Source: Candidatus Chloroploca sp. Khr17 (GTDB taxonomy: Bacteria > Chloroflexota > Chloroflexia > Chloroflexales > Chloroflexaceae). From it: a DNA stretch of 64,000 nt. The notes under the pieces are model-generated. The model searched no databases. It was not told the origin of the DNA and saw nothing but the letters and a program-made list of their open reading frames with translations. The position numbers and the translations under genes are program-made. The stretch spans positions 16,551-80,550 of the forward strand of contig NZ_RYFF01000029.1 in the NCBI RefSeq assembly GCF_004138165.1, written 5' to 3'. How positions within the stretch are numbered: the stretch's first letter is position 1; every line of letters starts with the position of its first letter. Positions 26,178-36,800 of the stretch are shown in pieces.

Positions 26178-28439
26178 ATGCCGATCATTCCTCCAACGCT
26201 TGATGATCGCAGTTACGACGACCTGGTGCGCGAACTGCTGAACCGGGTGCCGGCACACACGCGTGAATGGACCGATGTGCGGCCTGGCGATCCGGGGCGC
26301 ACGCTGATCGAGCTCTTTGCGTTTCTGGCCGACTCGATCCTCTATCGAGCCAATCTGATCCCCGAGCGACAGCGCCTAGTCTTTCTCAAGTTGCTCGGCA
26401 TCCCGATGCGTCCCGCCATGCCGGCCCGGACACTGGTGACGCTAGCGCTTGACGATCCGATGCAAACGAGCGCGACGATCCTGCGGCCCCTGGCGAAGGT
26501 GAGCGGCCCCGTCGCCTTCGAGACGACCAGCGAAGTGACGGTGCTGCCGGTGACCGCCGAGGCCTATGCGCGACGCCCGCTGAGCGAGAGCGAGCAGGGT
26601 ACGTATCGCGAGATCGTCCACAATCTCGGGGTGCTCTATCTTGGCACCCAAGATGCGAGTCGGGCGCGGGGCTATGTGACGGTGCCAGTCTTTGCGGGTG
26701 GCGCAGCCAATCCCGAGGGCTTTGATCTGATCAATGAGACGATTGATCAGGCGTTGTGGCTCGCGCTGCTCGCCCCCGAGGCCGAGGAGCCAGCGCTGCA
26801 ACCGATCCACAACGAAGCGGTGCGGCAGACGCTTGGTACCAGTGTCGGTGGAGGTCAGCAACTGTTGAGTATCGGCTTGTTGCCAGCGATCAGTGTGCCG
26901 GCCTGGAATGATGAGCAGATCGGGCCACGCGCTGCGCTGCCCCATCTCTGGGAGATTACCGGCCTGGATGCGCGGGGTCAGGTGACCTATACGCAACTTG
27001 ATCAGATTGTTGATACAACGGCAGGGCTGACGCAACGAGGCATCGAGCGGCTCGTCTTGCCGGGGCCGCAATTTATTGGCGCCCCGGGCAACGACGTGCG
27101 CCAGCACCTCAATGCGGGCACCGGCGCGATGCCACCGCGCCTCGACGATCCCGCGAAGGCGGCGCGGCTCGTTGCGTGGCTACGGTTGCGACCCACGCGC
27201 CGCCTCGAAAGCCTGCGCCTGAGCTGGGTCGGGATCAACGCGGTCGAGGTTGATCAACGACAAACCATCACCGGGCGCATTATCGGCACAAGCAATGGTA
27301 GCAGCGACCAGCAAATGGCGCTGCCTGGCACGAGTGTCGAGCCAGCGGCGCTGGTGGTGCAGGTGGAAGAAGAGGGCCTCGGATATGTCGCGTGGGAACG
27401 TGGCGAGACAAGCCTGGCTGGGCGCGACAGTCGTGTCTACACGCTCGATGCCGAGGCCGGGACAATCACGTTTGGCAATGGGGTACGAGGCCGTGTGCCG
27501 GCCCCCGGTCGGCGGGTGCGGGTCGCGCAGATGCGGGCCGGTGGTGGGATTGCGGGGAACCTGCCGCCCGGGTCTCTGACCGATCTTGATGCGGTTGAAC
27601 TTGATGGGCGCCGGGCAACCGGGGTCGTCGTTACGCAACCCCTGGCTGCCGAGGGCGGGCTCGAGGCCGAAACGCTGGCCGAGGCCGAGGTGCGGATTCC
27701 GCAGGTCTTGCGTCATCGCGAGCGTGCAGTCACAGCCCAGGATTACCGTACGATCGCCGCCGAGACACCAGGGGTGCAGGTGGCGCGGGTCGAGTTGTTG
27801 CCACGCTTCAAGCCGCACCAGATGCGCGAAGAGGTTCCGGGCATCGTCTCGGTCATGGTGCTGCCCTTCCGCCCGCCACCCGGCCCACCGAATCCGCGGC
27901 CAGACCGGCCCTTTCTCGAAACCGTCTATGCCCACCTTGAAGCACGGCGGCCCCTTGGCACCGAATTGTATGTCATTGGCGTTGACTACGTGCCGCTCGG
28001 GTTGAGTGTTGGGGTCGAGATCGCCGATGGCTACGACCGCGAGGCGACGCTGCGCAGTGTGCGCCTGGCGCTACGCGAGTTTTTGTGGCCGTTGATGGGC
28101 GGCGGGCCGCAACGCACCGGCTGGCCGCTTGGCAAAACCGTCGAAGACCGCGAACTCGAACTGGTCGCCGCACGGGTACCAGGGGTTCAAAGCTTGCTCG
28201 GCAACCGGCTGAATATCTTTCTGCGCAATGCAACGGGCGACGATTGGGTGAAACAAGAGCGCAGCACGACGAATGCCCTGATCAACATCCCGCTCAGCAA
28301 ATGGCAACTGCCCGAACTACTCTCGGTTGTTGCCGTCGCCGATGACGAACCACCGAACGATCTACGGGGCGTACCGAATCCCTTCCTGAGCGACGGAGGG
28401 ATGGTGCCGATCCCGCTTGTCCCGGAGGTATGCACCTGA
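26178..28439 (+). CDS. CIS baseplate assembly protein (gp6/GpJ-like, Afp11-like)
   Basis: 753 residues. The N-terminus has the conserved DDRSYDDLVRELLNRVPAHT, RPGDPGRTLIELFAFLADSILYRANLIPERQ (in parts) of putative baseplate assembly proteins. The C-terminal half has LRHRERAVTAQDYRTIAAETPGVQVARVE in parts and GVDYVPLGLSVGVEIADG, the J-like core. These form the wedge ring around the hub and define the inner baseplate. GGAGG lies at 26161-26165 before ATG 26178. It overlaps the next gene by 10 nt. Confidence 0.93.
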   Translation: MPIIPPTLDDRSYDDLVRELLNRVPAHTREWTDVRPGDPGRTLIELFAFLADSILYRANLIPERQRLVFLKLLGIPMRPAMPARTLVTLALDDPMQTSATILRPLAKVSGPVAFETTSEVTVLPVTAEAYARRPLSESEQGTYREIVHNLGVLYLGTQDASRARGYVTVPVFAGGAANPEGFDLINETIDQALWLALLAPEAEEPALQPIHNEAVRQTLGTSVGGGQQLLSIGLLPAISVPAWNDEQIGPRAALPHLWEITGLDARGQVTYTQLDQIVDTTAGLTQRGIERLVLPGPQFIGAPGNDVRQHLNAGTGAMPPRLDDPAKAARLVAWLRLRPTRRLESLRLSWVGINAVEVDQRQTITGRIIGTSNGSSDQQMALPGTSVEPAALVVQVEEEGLGYVAWERGETSLAGRDSRVYTLDAEAGTITFGNGVRGRVPAPGRRVRVAQMRAGGGIAGNLPPGSLTDLDAVELDGRRATGVVVTQPLAAEGGLEAETLAEAEVRIPQVLRHRERAVTAQDYRTIAAETPGVQVARVELLPRFKPHQMREEVPGIVSVMVLPFRPPPGPPNPRPDRPFLETVYAHLEARRPLGTELYVIGVDYVPLGLSVGVEIADGYDREATLRSVRLALREFLWPLMGGGPQRTGWPLGKTVEDRELELVAARVPGVQSLLGNRLNIFLRNATGDDWVKQERSTTNALINIPLSKWQLPELLSVVAVADDEPPNDLRGVPNPFLSDGGMVPIPLVPEVCT

Positions 28440-30808
28440 CTATGGATGCCAATGGTCTGAAATTCTGGATGCTCGCGGATGCCCACGACTGGGTGCTGGC
28501 GGGGGAACAACCGGCGCTGCGCTATGATCGCGAGCGGCGTGCGCTGCGGCTCACCAGCCAGGCGGCGGTCTTGCCGCCGGTTGCGCCCGCTGGCACCGAA
28601 GCCGAGGCGACCGCCCGCCTGGAGCTCGTTCCGCAAGCTCGCGATGCGTTTGGAACAAGGGCCAGGTGGGATGCCGCAACTGGGCGCATCATGGCAACCG
28701 GTGCCCTCGCTGGGCAGGTGCCAATCTGGACAGCCCCGAGCGCCGCTGAAGCGCCGACGGATCTCTGTGTCGGCACCGACGGCGTGCTCTATGTTGCGGT
28801 GAACGGCGGCGTCACGCTGGTCGATCTGCGCGACCGATGGGATGCGGTGAGCCTGAGCCTCCCAGGGTTTGCGGCGTGGCGACTGGCAGCGGCGCCAGAT
28901 GGCGGGGTGTGGGTACTTGACCGCGACCAGCCACAGCTTGGGCGGGTCACAGGGTTGCCATTGCGAAGGCGGGTTCAGGTTGAGTATGACCCGGATACGC
29001 CGCGTCCCTGTGAAGAGAACGCGAACCCGCCCCGGCTGGAACTCTATCCGCATGCCACCTTCGTCGCCACCGCAAGACCTGTTAGCCTTGCGTGTAGCCC
29101 TGATGGGCAAGTCGCCGTGCTCTGCTGGCAAACCGACGGCGCACCTGCCGTTGTGCGTTATCTTGACACACGCGGGGGATGGTATGAGCCATGCCTCTTA
29201 CAAGGCGTAGTGCATCCCTTCAGCCTTGCCTGGGTCACCCTGGATCGCATCGCCCTGCTGGTTCCCCATCTCAGCAACGAAGCCCCGGTCTACTCGGCAA
29301 GCCCTGGCGCGGCGCGCGTGATGCCGGTGGGTGACTATTACCCCTTGCGGCCTGATCGCTTTGGGGGCGGCCCCTTCGTGCATGGCTTGACGCTGCCGCC
29401 GCACTATCCCACCAGCGACGAAGAGGGCAGCCTCCCGTTACACTTCCTCTCGCTGCCCAGCTTCCCGAGCGAAGGCGAAGCAAGCAATCAGGCAAGCATC
29501 GACAGTGGCAGCGCACGCACCGTCTGGCACCGGCTCTACCTCGAAGCCAACCTGCCCGACGCATGTGGGGTACGGATCTTGCTGGCCGCCGAAGATACAG
29601 GCGCAACCCCGACCGACGAGTTGGAATGGCACGAGCACCAGTTTGGGCCGATCTTCAACGTTGTGGGAGAACAGAATATCCCGGTCGGCGCGTGGGTACC
29701 ACACGCCAGCGAAATCCCGCACCATCGAGGCCTGCTCACCTGCGACCGTACCCCTGGCAAAGCGGGTCTCTTTACGACACTGATCCAGCGCCCGCAGCGC
29801 AAAGTGAAGACCCTGCGCGGGCGCTATCTCCACGTCCGCATCGTGCTCAACGGCGATCGTCGCACCACCCCAGAAGTCTGGGCTCTTCGCGTCTATGCCA
29901 GCCGCTTCAGTTATGTCGAAAACTATCTGCCCGAACTCTACCAGGAGACTGTCTTTGGGCCTGAGGCTGATGCGTACCTAGCCCCTGGCGAACGCAGCAC
30001 CCCGGCGGATTTTCTGGAACGGTTTGTCGGCAATTTCGAAGGCGTGCTGACCATCCTGGAAGACCGGGTCGCTGCGGCGCATCTGCTCACCGCGCCCGCG
30101 ACGACCCCGCCCGAAGCGTTGGAATGGCTGGCAAGCTGGATCGGTCTCGCGCTCGACGCAGCCTATCCCGAAGAGCGCCACCGACGCCTACTCGCCGAGG
30201 CCCCGACGCTCTACCGGCAGCGCGGCACGCTGGCCGGGCTCATGCTCGCGCTCGACATTGCCACGGGCGACGGCGTCCGCGATGGCCGGATCATCGTCAT
30301 TGAAAACTGGCGCTTCCGTCGTGTTGTCGCCACCATCCTGGGGGCCAACCTTGCCGACGAAACAAACCCGCTTCTGGCCGGGATGGTAGTCAGCGGCAAC
30401 AGCTATGTTGGCGACACCCTTGTACTCGGTGACGAAGAGAAGAAGGAATTTTTGGCCCTCTTTGCCGCCGATCTCGATGTTACCGCAGCCGAGGCCGACG
30501 TCATCGCCGCGCTCTTCGACCGGTTGGCCTATCGCGTGACGATCCTGGTTCACAACGATGTGCAACCGCAAGAGCAGGGGTTGATCCAGCGCATCGCCGC
30601 GCTGGAAACCCCGGCCCATATCATCACCGATGTACAGACCGCAACTGGATCACTCATGGTCGCCTTACGTTCCCTGATTGGCATCGACACGTATCTGAGT
30701 CCGAAACGTCCACCGGGGCCGCTCCGCCTTGGCGCAAGCCAGATTGGCGTACGGGATCTGCTCCAAGCAACGCCCTCTCTTGATCCGCGCCTCGATCAGC
30801 GAATATGA
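28430..30808 (+). CDS. CIS baseplate/tail protein (gp7/GpI-like, Afp12-like) with N-terminal propeller-like region
   Basis: 792 residues. Residues about 1-340 have repeated segments of NHL/beta-propeller type (DLCVGTDGVLYVAVNGGVTLVDL, RLAAAPDGGVWVLDRDQPQLGRV, SLACSPDGQVAVLCW in parts). About 340-500 is a beta domain. From about 505 onward a phage tail domain of the GpI/TIGR02242 type has VENYLPELYQE, FLERFVGNFEGVLTILEDRV, LEWLASWIGLALD, LYRQRGTLAGLMLALDI. The start could be ATG 28430 or ATG 28442; GGAGG at 28424 is badly spaced for both. It is translationally coupled to the preceding baseplate gene. Confidence 0.88.
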   Translation: MHLTMDANGLKFWMLADAHDWVLAGEQPALRYDRERRALRLTSQAAVLPPVAPAGTEAEATARLELVPQARDAFGTRARWDAATGRIMATGALAGQVPIWTAPSAAEAPTDLCVGTDGVLYVAVNGGVTLVDLRDRWDAVSLSLPGFAAWRLAAAPDGGVWVLDRDQPQLGRVTGLPLRRRVQVEYDPDTPRPCEENANPPRLELYPHATFVATARPVSLACSPDGQVAVLCWQTDGAPAVVRYLDTRGGWYEPCLLQGVVHPFSLAWVTLDRIALLVPHLSNEAPVYSASPGAARVMPVGDYYPLRPDRFGGGPFVHGLTLPPHYPTSDEEGSLPLHFLSLPSFPSEGEASNQASIDSGSARTVWHRLYLEANLPDACGVRILLAAEDTGATPTDELEWHEHQFGPIFNVVGEQNIPVGAWVPHASEIPHHRGLLTCDRTPGKAGLFTTLIQRPQRKVKTLRGRYLHVRIVLNGDRRTTPEVWALRVYASRFSYVENYLPELYQETVFGPEADAYLAPGERSTPADFLERFVGNFEGVLTILEDRVAAAHLLTAPATTPPEALEWLASWIGLALDAAYPEERHRRLLAEAPTLYRQRGTLAGLMLALDIATGDGVRDGRIIVIENWRFRRVVATILGANLADETNPLLAGMVVSGNSYVGDTLVLGDEEKKEFLALFAADLDVTAAEADVIAALFDRLAYRVTILVHNDVQPQEQGLIQRIAALETPAHIITDVQTATGSLMVALRSLIGIDTYLSPKRPPGPLRLGASQIGVRDLLQATPSLDPRLDQRI

Positions 30809-30809
30809 A

Positions 30810-30863
30810 GTGTTTGCGTTGGGACACCACGCCAGCTACGCTGGCATGTCCCAACGCAAACAC
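30810..30863 (+). terminator. 17-bp hairpin after the Afp12-like gene
   Basis: gtgtttgcgttgggaca and its reverse complement (30847-30863) enclose an inner stem gccagc-tac-gctggc. It begins 2 nt after the stop and has no T run, so it may be an mRNA-processing structure within the operon. Confidence 0.6.
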
Positions 30864-30915
30864 GGAATCCAGCGAAGCAACAGATGACAGGGCGCAGCCC
30901 TGAAGGAACAAAGAC

Positions 30916-31776
30916 ATGAGCACATACCCAGATCCGCTGGCACAGTCCAGACGCACCACCGACCGCCTCTTCTACGCGACCGGCGTGCTGCTGGATGCCC
31001 AGGATTTTCTTGATGAGCAGACCTATCACCGGGGGCGACAAGCCAGGGCGCTTCATTTTTTGCATGGGTCGGGGACTGCGGCTGGTCTGCGCGTTGTCTA
31101 CGAGGCTGAAGTGCCTGCCGCTGACGGTAACCCTGGTCGCGAAGAGCGGTTGCTGGTGCATCCAGGAGTCGCCGTCGATCGGCTGGGACGCTTGATCGAG
31201 GTGCCGAGTACGGTGTGCCTGCGGGTGCAGCGCTGGTTCGCCGCCAACGCCGCCGACCTGCCGATCCTGGTGGCCGATGCTAGCAGCGACGGTACGCCAC
31301 GCCCCGCACGGGTTGAAGTCGATCTCTATTTGCGCTATGTCGCCTGTGAGCAGGGCAAAACCCCGGCGATGGCGTCCGGGCCGTACGACGCGCTCAATGC
31401 GGTGCAGCCTTCGCGGCTACGTGACTACTACGACATTGATCTGATTGTCCGCGACCGCGCCGATGCGCCGTTGCCCTTTGATCACTGGGCCAGCGCCGTT
31501 GAGGGCGTTGACCCGGCGGATCGCCCGGCGGCGCTGCGCGAGGCGATCTACACGGCGTGGGACGTGGCCGCCCGCGTTTCGTCACAGGATGAACTGAATC
31601 GCTTGCCCGAATATGTGTTTGGGCAAGATCCCACGGGGGTGTTTCTCGCTCGCGTGACCATTCCAGCCACCGCTGGCCCACCGGCGACCCGCGCCCCCGG
31701 CGATGTCAGCGTAAGTGATCGTGGGCGGCTCTTTGCCTATACGACCGCAGCCCTGCTGGCATGGTTGGGTCTATAA
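30916..31776 (+). CDS. CIS accessory protein A with shared F-G-L-EQ/PG module
   Basis: 286 residues, no signal peptide. Residues about 15-100 carry a module found in the next two genes as well: LFYATGVLLDAQDFLDEQTYH, then GSGTAAGLRV, LLVHPGVAVDRLGRLIEVP. The rest is alpha/beta with VEVDLYLRYVACEQG and AAREAIYTAWD-type helices. I recognise no named domain; tail fibre or baseplate-periphery proteins are the expected content of this part of a CIS locus. ATG 30916 is preceded by GAAGGAACAAAG. Confidence 0.75.
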   Translation: MSTYPDPLAQSRRTTDRLFYATGVLLDAQDFLDEQTYHRGRQARALHFLHGSGTAAGLRVVYEAEVPAADGNPGREERLLVHPGVAVDRLGRLIEVPSTVCLRVQRWFAANAADLPILVADASSDGTPRPARVEVDLYLRYVACEQGKTPAMASGPYDALNAVQPSRLRDYYDIDLIVRDRADAPLPFDHWASAVEGVDPADRPAALREAIYTAWDVAARVSSQDELNRLPEYVFGQDPTGVFLARVTIPATAGPPATRAPGDVSVSDRGRLFAYTTAALLAWLGL

Positions 31777-31790
31777 AGAGGAGACAGGCT

Positions 31791-33791
31791 ATGTTTGATC
31801 TCAACCTTGATGCAGGTCGTCGCTTGATGCGGCTGCGCATTAACCGGGATGATGCCGACCGCCTGACCCGCGATGGCATCATGGTCGTTGACGACCGCCG
31901 CCGTCGCCCACAGTGGTTCGACGGGCGCTTTCTGGCTGCCCGCGACCTGACCAACGAACAGAACTATGTGCTCACACGGCAGGCCGATCTCGGCAAGGCT
32001 GGCGGGGTCGGCGTCGTGCGCGGGCTCGAGGTGGTTGCTGACCAACGCGGCTTGCGCATCCAACCCGGCTTTGGCCTCACCTCGCTCGGCGAGATGGTGA
32101 TCATTCCGCGTGAACTGACCTTGCAATTGAACAACATCCCACAGATCGAGCGGCTCAACCGTACCTTCGGGTTGTCACGGGTGCCCGCCGTGCCGCCACG
32201 CACGCTGACCGGACTCTTCATTGTGGCGCTCCGAGCGGTCGAGTATACGGCGAATCCCATTGTCTCCTACCCAACTGCGGTTGAAGGCGAACGCAGCGTC
32301 GAGGATGGCGACATCATCGAGGCGACGGCGGTGACGCTGATTCCTTTCAGCGACGGTGCAACGAGCATCGAGCTTGACCAGCGCCGGGCCGAGGTTGCCT
32401 ACGCGATGTTTGTTGAACATGCCGAGCGCGAACTGCCGGTCGGCACGCTCCCACTGGCGATGGTTGCGCTCAATCGGGGGGCAGTCGAGTGGATCGATCC
32501 CTTTTTGGTGCGCCGCGAGATCGGGGCGGAACATGCCGATCTGATCGGGCTGGGGCCAATGCTCGGTTTTGCCACCCGCGCAACCCGCGAGGCGCATCTG
32601 TTGCAGTACGATCAGCATCTCAGCGACGTGCTCGAGCGCCAGGGCGGGCGTCCATTCAGTGCGAGCGACTATTTCCGCGTTTTGCCGCCCGCTGGGCGCC
32701 TTCCTCGCTCGGCGGTCAATCCCAATGATTTCACCCAGACCTACTTCCCGCCTGGCATCGAGGTCGATCTTGCGGTGGTGCCCGTTGATGAATTGAATAT
32801 CCTGCTCGAAGAGAGTCTGGTGCTGCCACCGCTTGATTTGACCCTCACTGCCGATCAACTCGCAAGCACCAGTATTCAGATCATTATTCCACTCGCCCGC
32901 AGCGAGTTACGCCAGCGCATCAATCAACTCGAAAGCACAACGCGCCTGTTGCGCCCGGCTGCGCCCGGCCTCGTTGCGGCACGCAAACCGCTCGAAGCCC
33001 TGCGCACGCTACGCCTGCCGCAACGCCTGCCTCCGCCGATCCTTGATTCAGCGAGTCTCGCCGATCGCGCATGGCAAGAGGTTTTGCAACGTACCGAGCA
33101 GCTCTGGTTTGTGCGGCGGCGCAACTTTCACTATAAAGCCGAGCTTGTCGGCACGGTCATTCCGCTCCCGGTCGAACCACCGGTTGACGGCGGCGAAGGC
33201 GGCGGTGGCGAGGTGCCCGATCGCACCCTGATCAGCGAAAATCGCCTGCTTGATGCGCTTGGCGAACGCGATCTGCCCAATTTCTATTTTCGTCGTTTTG
33301 CCGCGCTCCGCTCGGCTGCCCGCGAAAACGGCACCTGGGAGAGTGTCGTCACGCTGCTGGACAATGCACGCTGGCGCAGTGAAGCGTTCTTGCTCGCCGG
33401 CAGTCTTCACGAGATGAGTCTTGTGGAGGGGATGCAGCGCACCGGTCTGCGCACTGTGGCGCGCCGGTATCAAAATGTAGGCGATGGCTACGCGATCATC
33501 CGTCGCCAGGATGGTGACGTGCTGACTCGGTTTCACCCCGAATTGATCGCGACGTTGCCTCGTTTCTTGCTTGTTCCAGAGATCGATCAATTGATTACGC
33601 AATTCAGCAACCAGAACGACCTCGCAACCATCAATGAATTCTTACTCAAAATGGGTCAGTCCCTGCGCGAAGGCGATCTGTCGCCCGAAGAGGTCTTCCG
33701 GGCGATGCTTGAACAAGTAGAAGCGGCAGGGATCAGGGTCACACGGACTGACCCGGCTGAGATTCCCTTCTTCCCGCGCCGTGGGGAATAA
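31791..33791 (+). CDS. CIS accessory protein B with shared F-G-L-EQ/PG module
   Basis: 666 residues. Residues about 25-115 have the shared module: WFDGRFLAARDLTNEQNY, GGVGVVRGLEVV, LRIQPGFGLTSLGEMVIIP. Downstream are an alpha/beta stretch, a helical region (ELRQRINQLESTTRLL), a Gly/Glu linker VDGGEGGGGEVPD near 470, and a helical C-terminus (FHPELIATLPRFLLVPEIDQL). ATG 31791 with AAAGAGGAGAC upstream is better than the open frame extending 30 nt earlier, which overlaps the preceding gene. Function unknown; the conserved order A-B-C suggests the three proteins form one sub-assembly. Confidence 0.78.
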   Translation: MFDLNLDAGRRLMRLRINRDDADRLTRDGIMVVDDRRRRPQWFDGRFLAARDLTNEQNYVLTRQADLGKAGGVGVVRGLEVVADQRGLRIQPGFGLTSLGEMVIIPRELTLQLNNIPQIERLNRTFGLSRVPAVPPRTLTGLFIVALRAVEYTANPIVSYPTAVEGERSVEDGDIIEATAVTLIPFSDGATSIELDQRRAEVAYAMFVEHAERELPVGTLPLAMVALNRGAVEWIDPFLVRREIGAEHADLIGLGPMLGFATRATREAHLLQYDQHLSDVLERQGGRPFSASDYFRVLPPAGRLPRSAVNPNDFTQTYFPPGIEVDLAVVPVDELNILLEESLVLPPLDLTLTADQLASTSIQIIIPLARSELRQRINQLESTTRLLRPAAPGLVAARKPLEALRTLRLPQRLPPPILDSASLADRAWQEVLQRTEQLWFVRRRNFHYKAELVGTVIPLPVEPPVDGGEGGGGEVPDRTLISENRLLDALGERDLPNFYFRRFAALRSAARENGTWESVVTLLDNARWRSEAFLLAGSLHEMSLVEGMQRTGLRTVARRYQNVGDGYAIIRRQDGDVLTRFHPELIATLPRFLLVPEIDQLITQFSNQNDLATINEFLLKMGQSLREGDLSPEEVFRAMLEQVEAAGIRVTRTDPAEIPFFPRRGE

Positions 33792-33792
33792 T

Positions 33793-33839
33793 TGTTGCGC
33801 TGGCAGCGAGGGCGAGACGCCCTCGCTGCCAGCGCAACA
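33793..33839 (+). terminator. 22-bp perfect hairpin between accessory genes B and C
   Basis: tgttgcgctggcagcgaggg-cg and its complement, loop aga, starting 2 nt after the stop of gene B. The inner part gcgagggcgagacgccctcgc is repeated in the hairpin at 52803-52829. Confidence 0.7.
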
Positions 33840-33890
33840 TGGTACGCCAGAGATGTGCCGTTTGCGCCAGGTAAGCGAAAAAGGAAGACT

Positions 33891-36800
33891 ATGAGAATTC
33901 TCAAGAGCATACGGAATCCGCAGCGCGATGAGCACTTGCTCGCCGTTGATCCCGAGCTACGTCCGGATCTCGTCAGCGATTGGCGCCGTCGGCTCAATTT
34001 TTTTACCGGGCGTTCGTTGAGCCACCGGGCACTCGAGGCTGAACAGACGATCCGCGAGGCGCATCTTGCGTTACGCGGTCAGGTTGTCTCGTCCGGGGTC
34101 ATCGAGGGTCTCGAGGTCGGCCTTGAACGCGGCGAAGGCGGTACGTTTCTGCATCTCAACCCTGGAACCGGGCTAACCCCCGATGGCAATGATGTGACCG
34201 TGCCACAACCATTGCGGGTACCGATCCACGCGCCGCAGGTCTATATTCCGCCCGAGACGGGCCTGGGCAGCGGCGATACGCAGCGCTCGCTCGCCGCGCT
34301 GATCGCCAGCGCCGACGCCGAGCCGTTGCCACGCGCATGCATTCTGCTGCTGACACCAGTGACCATCCCGTTGAGCGCGGCGACCGACAGCACTGATCCG
34401 TGCGCCCTTGATGAGCAGGACGAGGCCTTTGCTGATTGGCAGTGGATCGATGGGCTTGCCCTGACTTTGTATATCTGGCCGTTGCATGCGCTTCCCTTGC
34501 CCCCCTTCGATGCCAACCAGTGGCAGAATCAGCTGGCCCACGCCATCTTTGCAGCCGAAGCGTTGCTCGCGCCGGAAGAGCGCATGCCCTGGGAACACCT
34601 TGGCGTTCCGGTGGGTCTGGTCGGTTTTGACGCCAACTGGAACGCGCTCTTTGTTGACTGCTATGCCGTCGTGCGAGCGGGAGGCAAGCCGCGTCGTCGC
34701 ACACCGTTGCTACCAGAACACGGTAATCCGTTTCTGTGGCAAGCGCGGATGCAGCACTTCAGCGCCTACATGGCCGAGTTGAGTCTCGAGCAGATGCCGA
34801 TTGAGCAGATCGCCGCCCGCGTACGCTTCATGCCTCCCGCAGGCATTTTGCCCGCAGGTGCGCTGGAACCGCGTCTGCTTGCCGACGACGGCACGACGCG
34901 CGCCCAGAACCATTTCTTTCCCCCGGGCTATGTGGTCGAGACGCTGCCGGTGGTGCTCGAACAACTCGATGTTGTGCTTGAGGCAAGCGCCTCACTCGAC
35001 CCATTTGATCTGCGCGTCCCCGATCGGGTGCGCGTCGCCGTGCCGGTGCCCCAGGTCTGGTACGAACCCGATTTGCTGCGCGTCGAGGTGGTTGACGACG
35101 AATTTCAAACGACGCTCGCTGCATTTGAGCTACGGCGCAATCGCTGGTTGGGAAGGCGCGTCCAGGTTCACCAGATCACCAGTGCGCTCGTCAAAGCGAT
35201 CACCGGCGAGGCCCTTGTCTATCCTGACCCCGACCCCGATGCGGTCGGCGAAGAGACGATCCTCACCGGGGACGACCTGCTCGACGCGAATGATCCGGCG
35301 CTGGCCGAGCCCGAAGCGGCGTATGGCACAACGCTGGCCGACGGAGGGCCGGTCGTCACCGTACGTCAGGAGTTACGCGACTGGCTGGCTGAACAGGCCC
35401 TGCTACGCGAGCCCGAAATGGCCCAGTTTGACCAGATGGGGCTCAGCAATTTCATTGTCTTTCTGCAGGAACGCGTCAAGCAAGCCGACGACCGCATCGA
35501 TCTGGGCTTTGTTCAGGCGCAGACTAATATGTATCGCCTGCGCCAGTTGCTGATGGGCAATGTTGGCGCAACGCGCCTCGCAACCTCGACCGCGCTCCCC
35601 GAGATTGCCCGAAGCGACTCGGCCATTATTGCCAACGAAGAGATTCGGCGCTACCTGGGGAGTGTCGTGCAGCCTGATGTTTTGAAACGAGCCCAGGGCA
35701 CGCCGATCATTGGCGATGCGCCGACCCCAGGTGATCTCGGTGGTCGCGGCCTCGTGGCCGGGGCAACGATCCGTTCCACAACGACCCCGGGGATGCCACC
35801 CGCCGGCTTCAGTGGCGCGACGCCCCGCAACCTCTTTCTCTCCGGCGAAGTCAGTCGGCTCACCGCTAGTCTGGCCGGGCGAAGCATCCCCGACGCAACG
35901 GTTGCAGCCGAGCTCGCTGCTGGGTGGCGCGACCTCAGCGGGGGGCGCGGCGAACTGGCCCTCGACAGCGTCCGCGGCCAGGCTACCACCGCCAGCGGCG
36001 GCAAACTCTTTGCGACACCGTCGCTCGTGCCGCCCCAAGAAGCAATCATTGGCCAGGCCCAACTGGTGGGCAAAGGCTACGATTTTCGCACGATGACCGT
36101 TGCCGAACGGCTGCGCGCACCCGAGGCGAATGAGGCCAAAGAGGCGACGATTGCGGCCAAGTTTGATGTTGCAAGCGGCTTCCACAAACTGCTCGAGATG
36201 GGCCTCAACCTCGATGAGATCAGCGTCCCGGGTGTCGCCGTCTACCAGGATGGCCGTCCCGTCTTCGAAGAGGTAGGCGATGGGCGCACACGGCTCCGCC
36301 GCGAGTCGCGCACGTTGCGCGATCTTGCCGCGAACAATTTCCTCGATCTGCTGCGCGACCCCGATCCCGCCGACGCCGACGAAGCCGAGTTCTTCTCGCT
36401 TGCGGTGCAGCAAACGGAACATACCATCGCGGTGTTGCGCCTCGTTGAAGGACGTATGCGCGCCTATCGGGCCGTGATCACCCGGTGCGAGCAGACGCTC
36501 AAGACCATCACCGATCTCGCGGCCCAGGCCGATCGTCGGCTCAAGCTGATCGGCGACGAGCTCGCCGAAGCGCGCCACGACGTCGCCGTAGCGACGGCGC
36601 TGCTGGCAGAAGAGACCGCCCGCATTGCGGCGATCAACGACCGTCGCAATCAGATCATCGCCGAGCACGTCACCTTTCTCGCCTACTACCGACCACGCCT
36701 CAGCGATCATCGCAAGGATGTCCCGGTACGCTTCGTTGATAATGGCCTGGTCGCGGCACCCATTCCGGCCTGCCTTGCCCGGCGCGCCTATATCGCCCCC

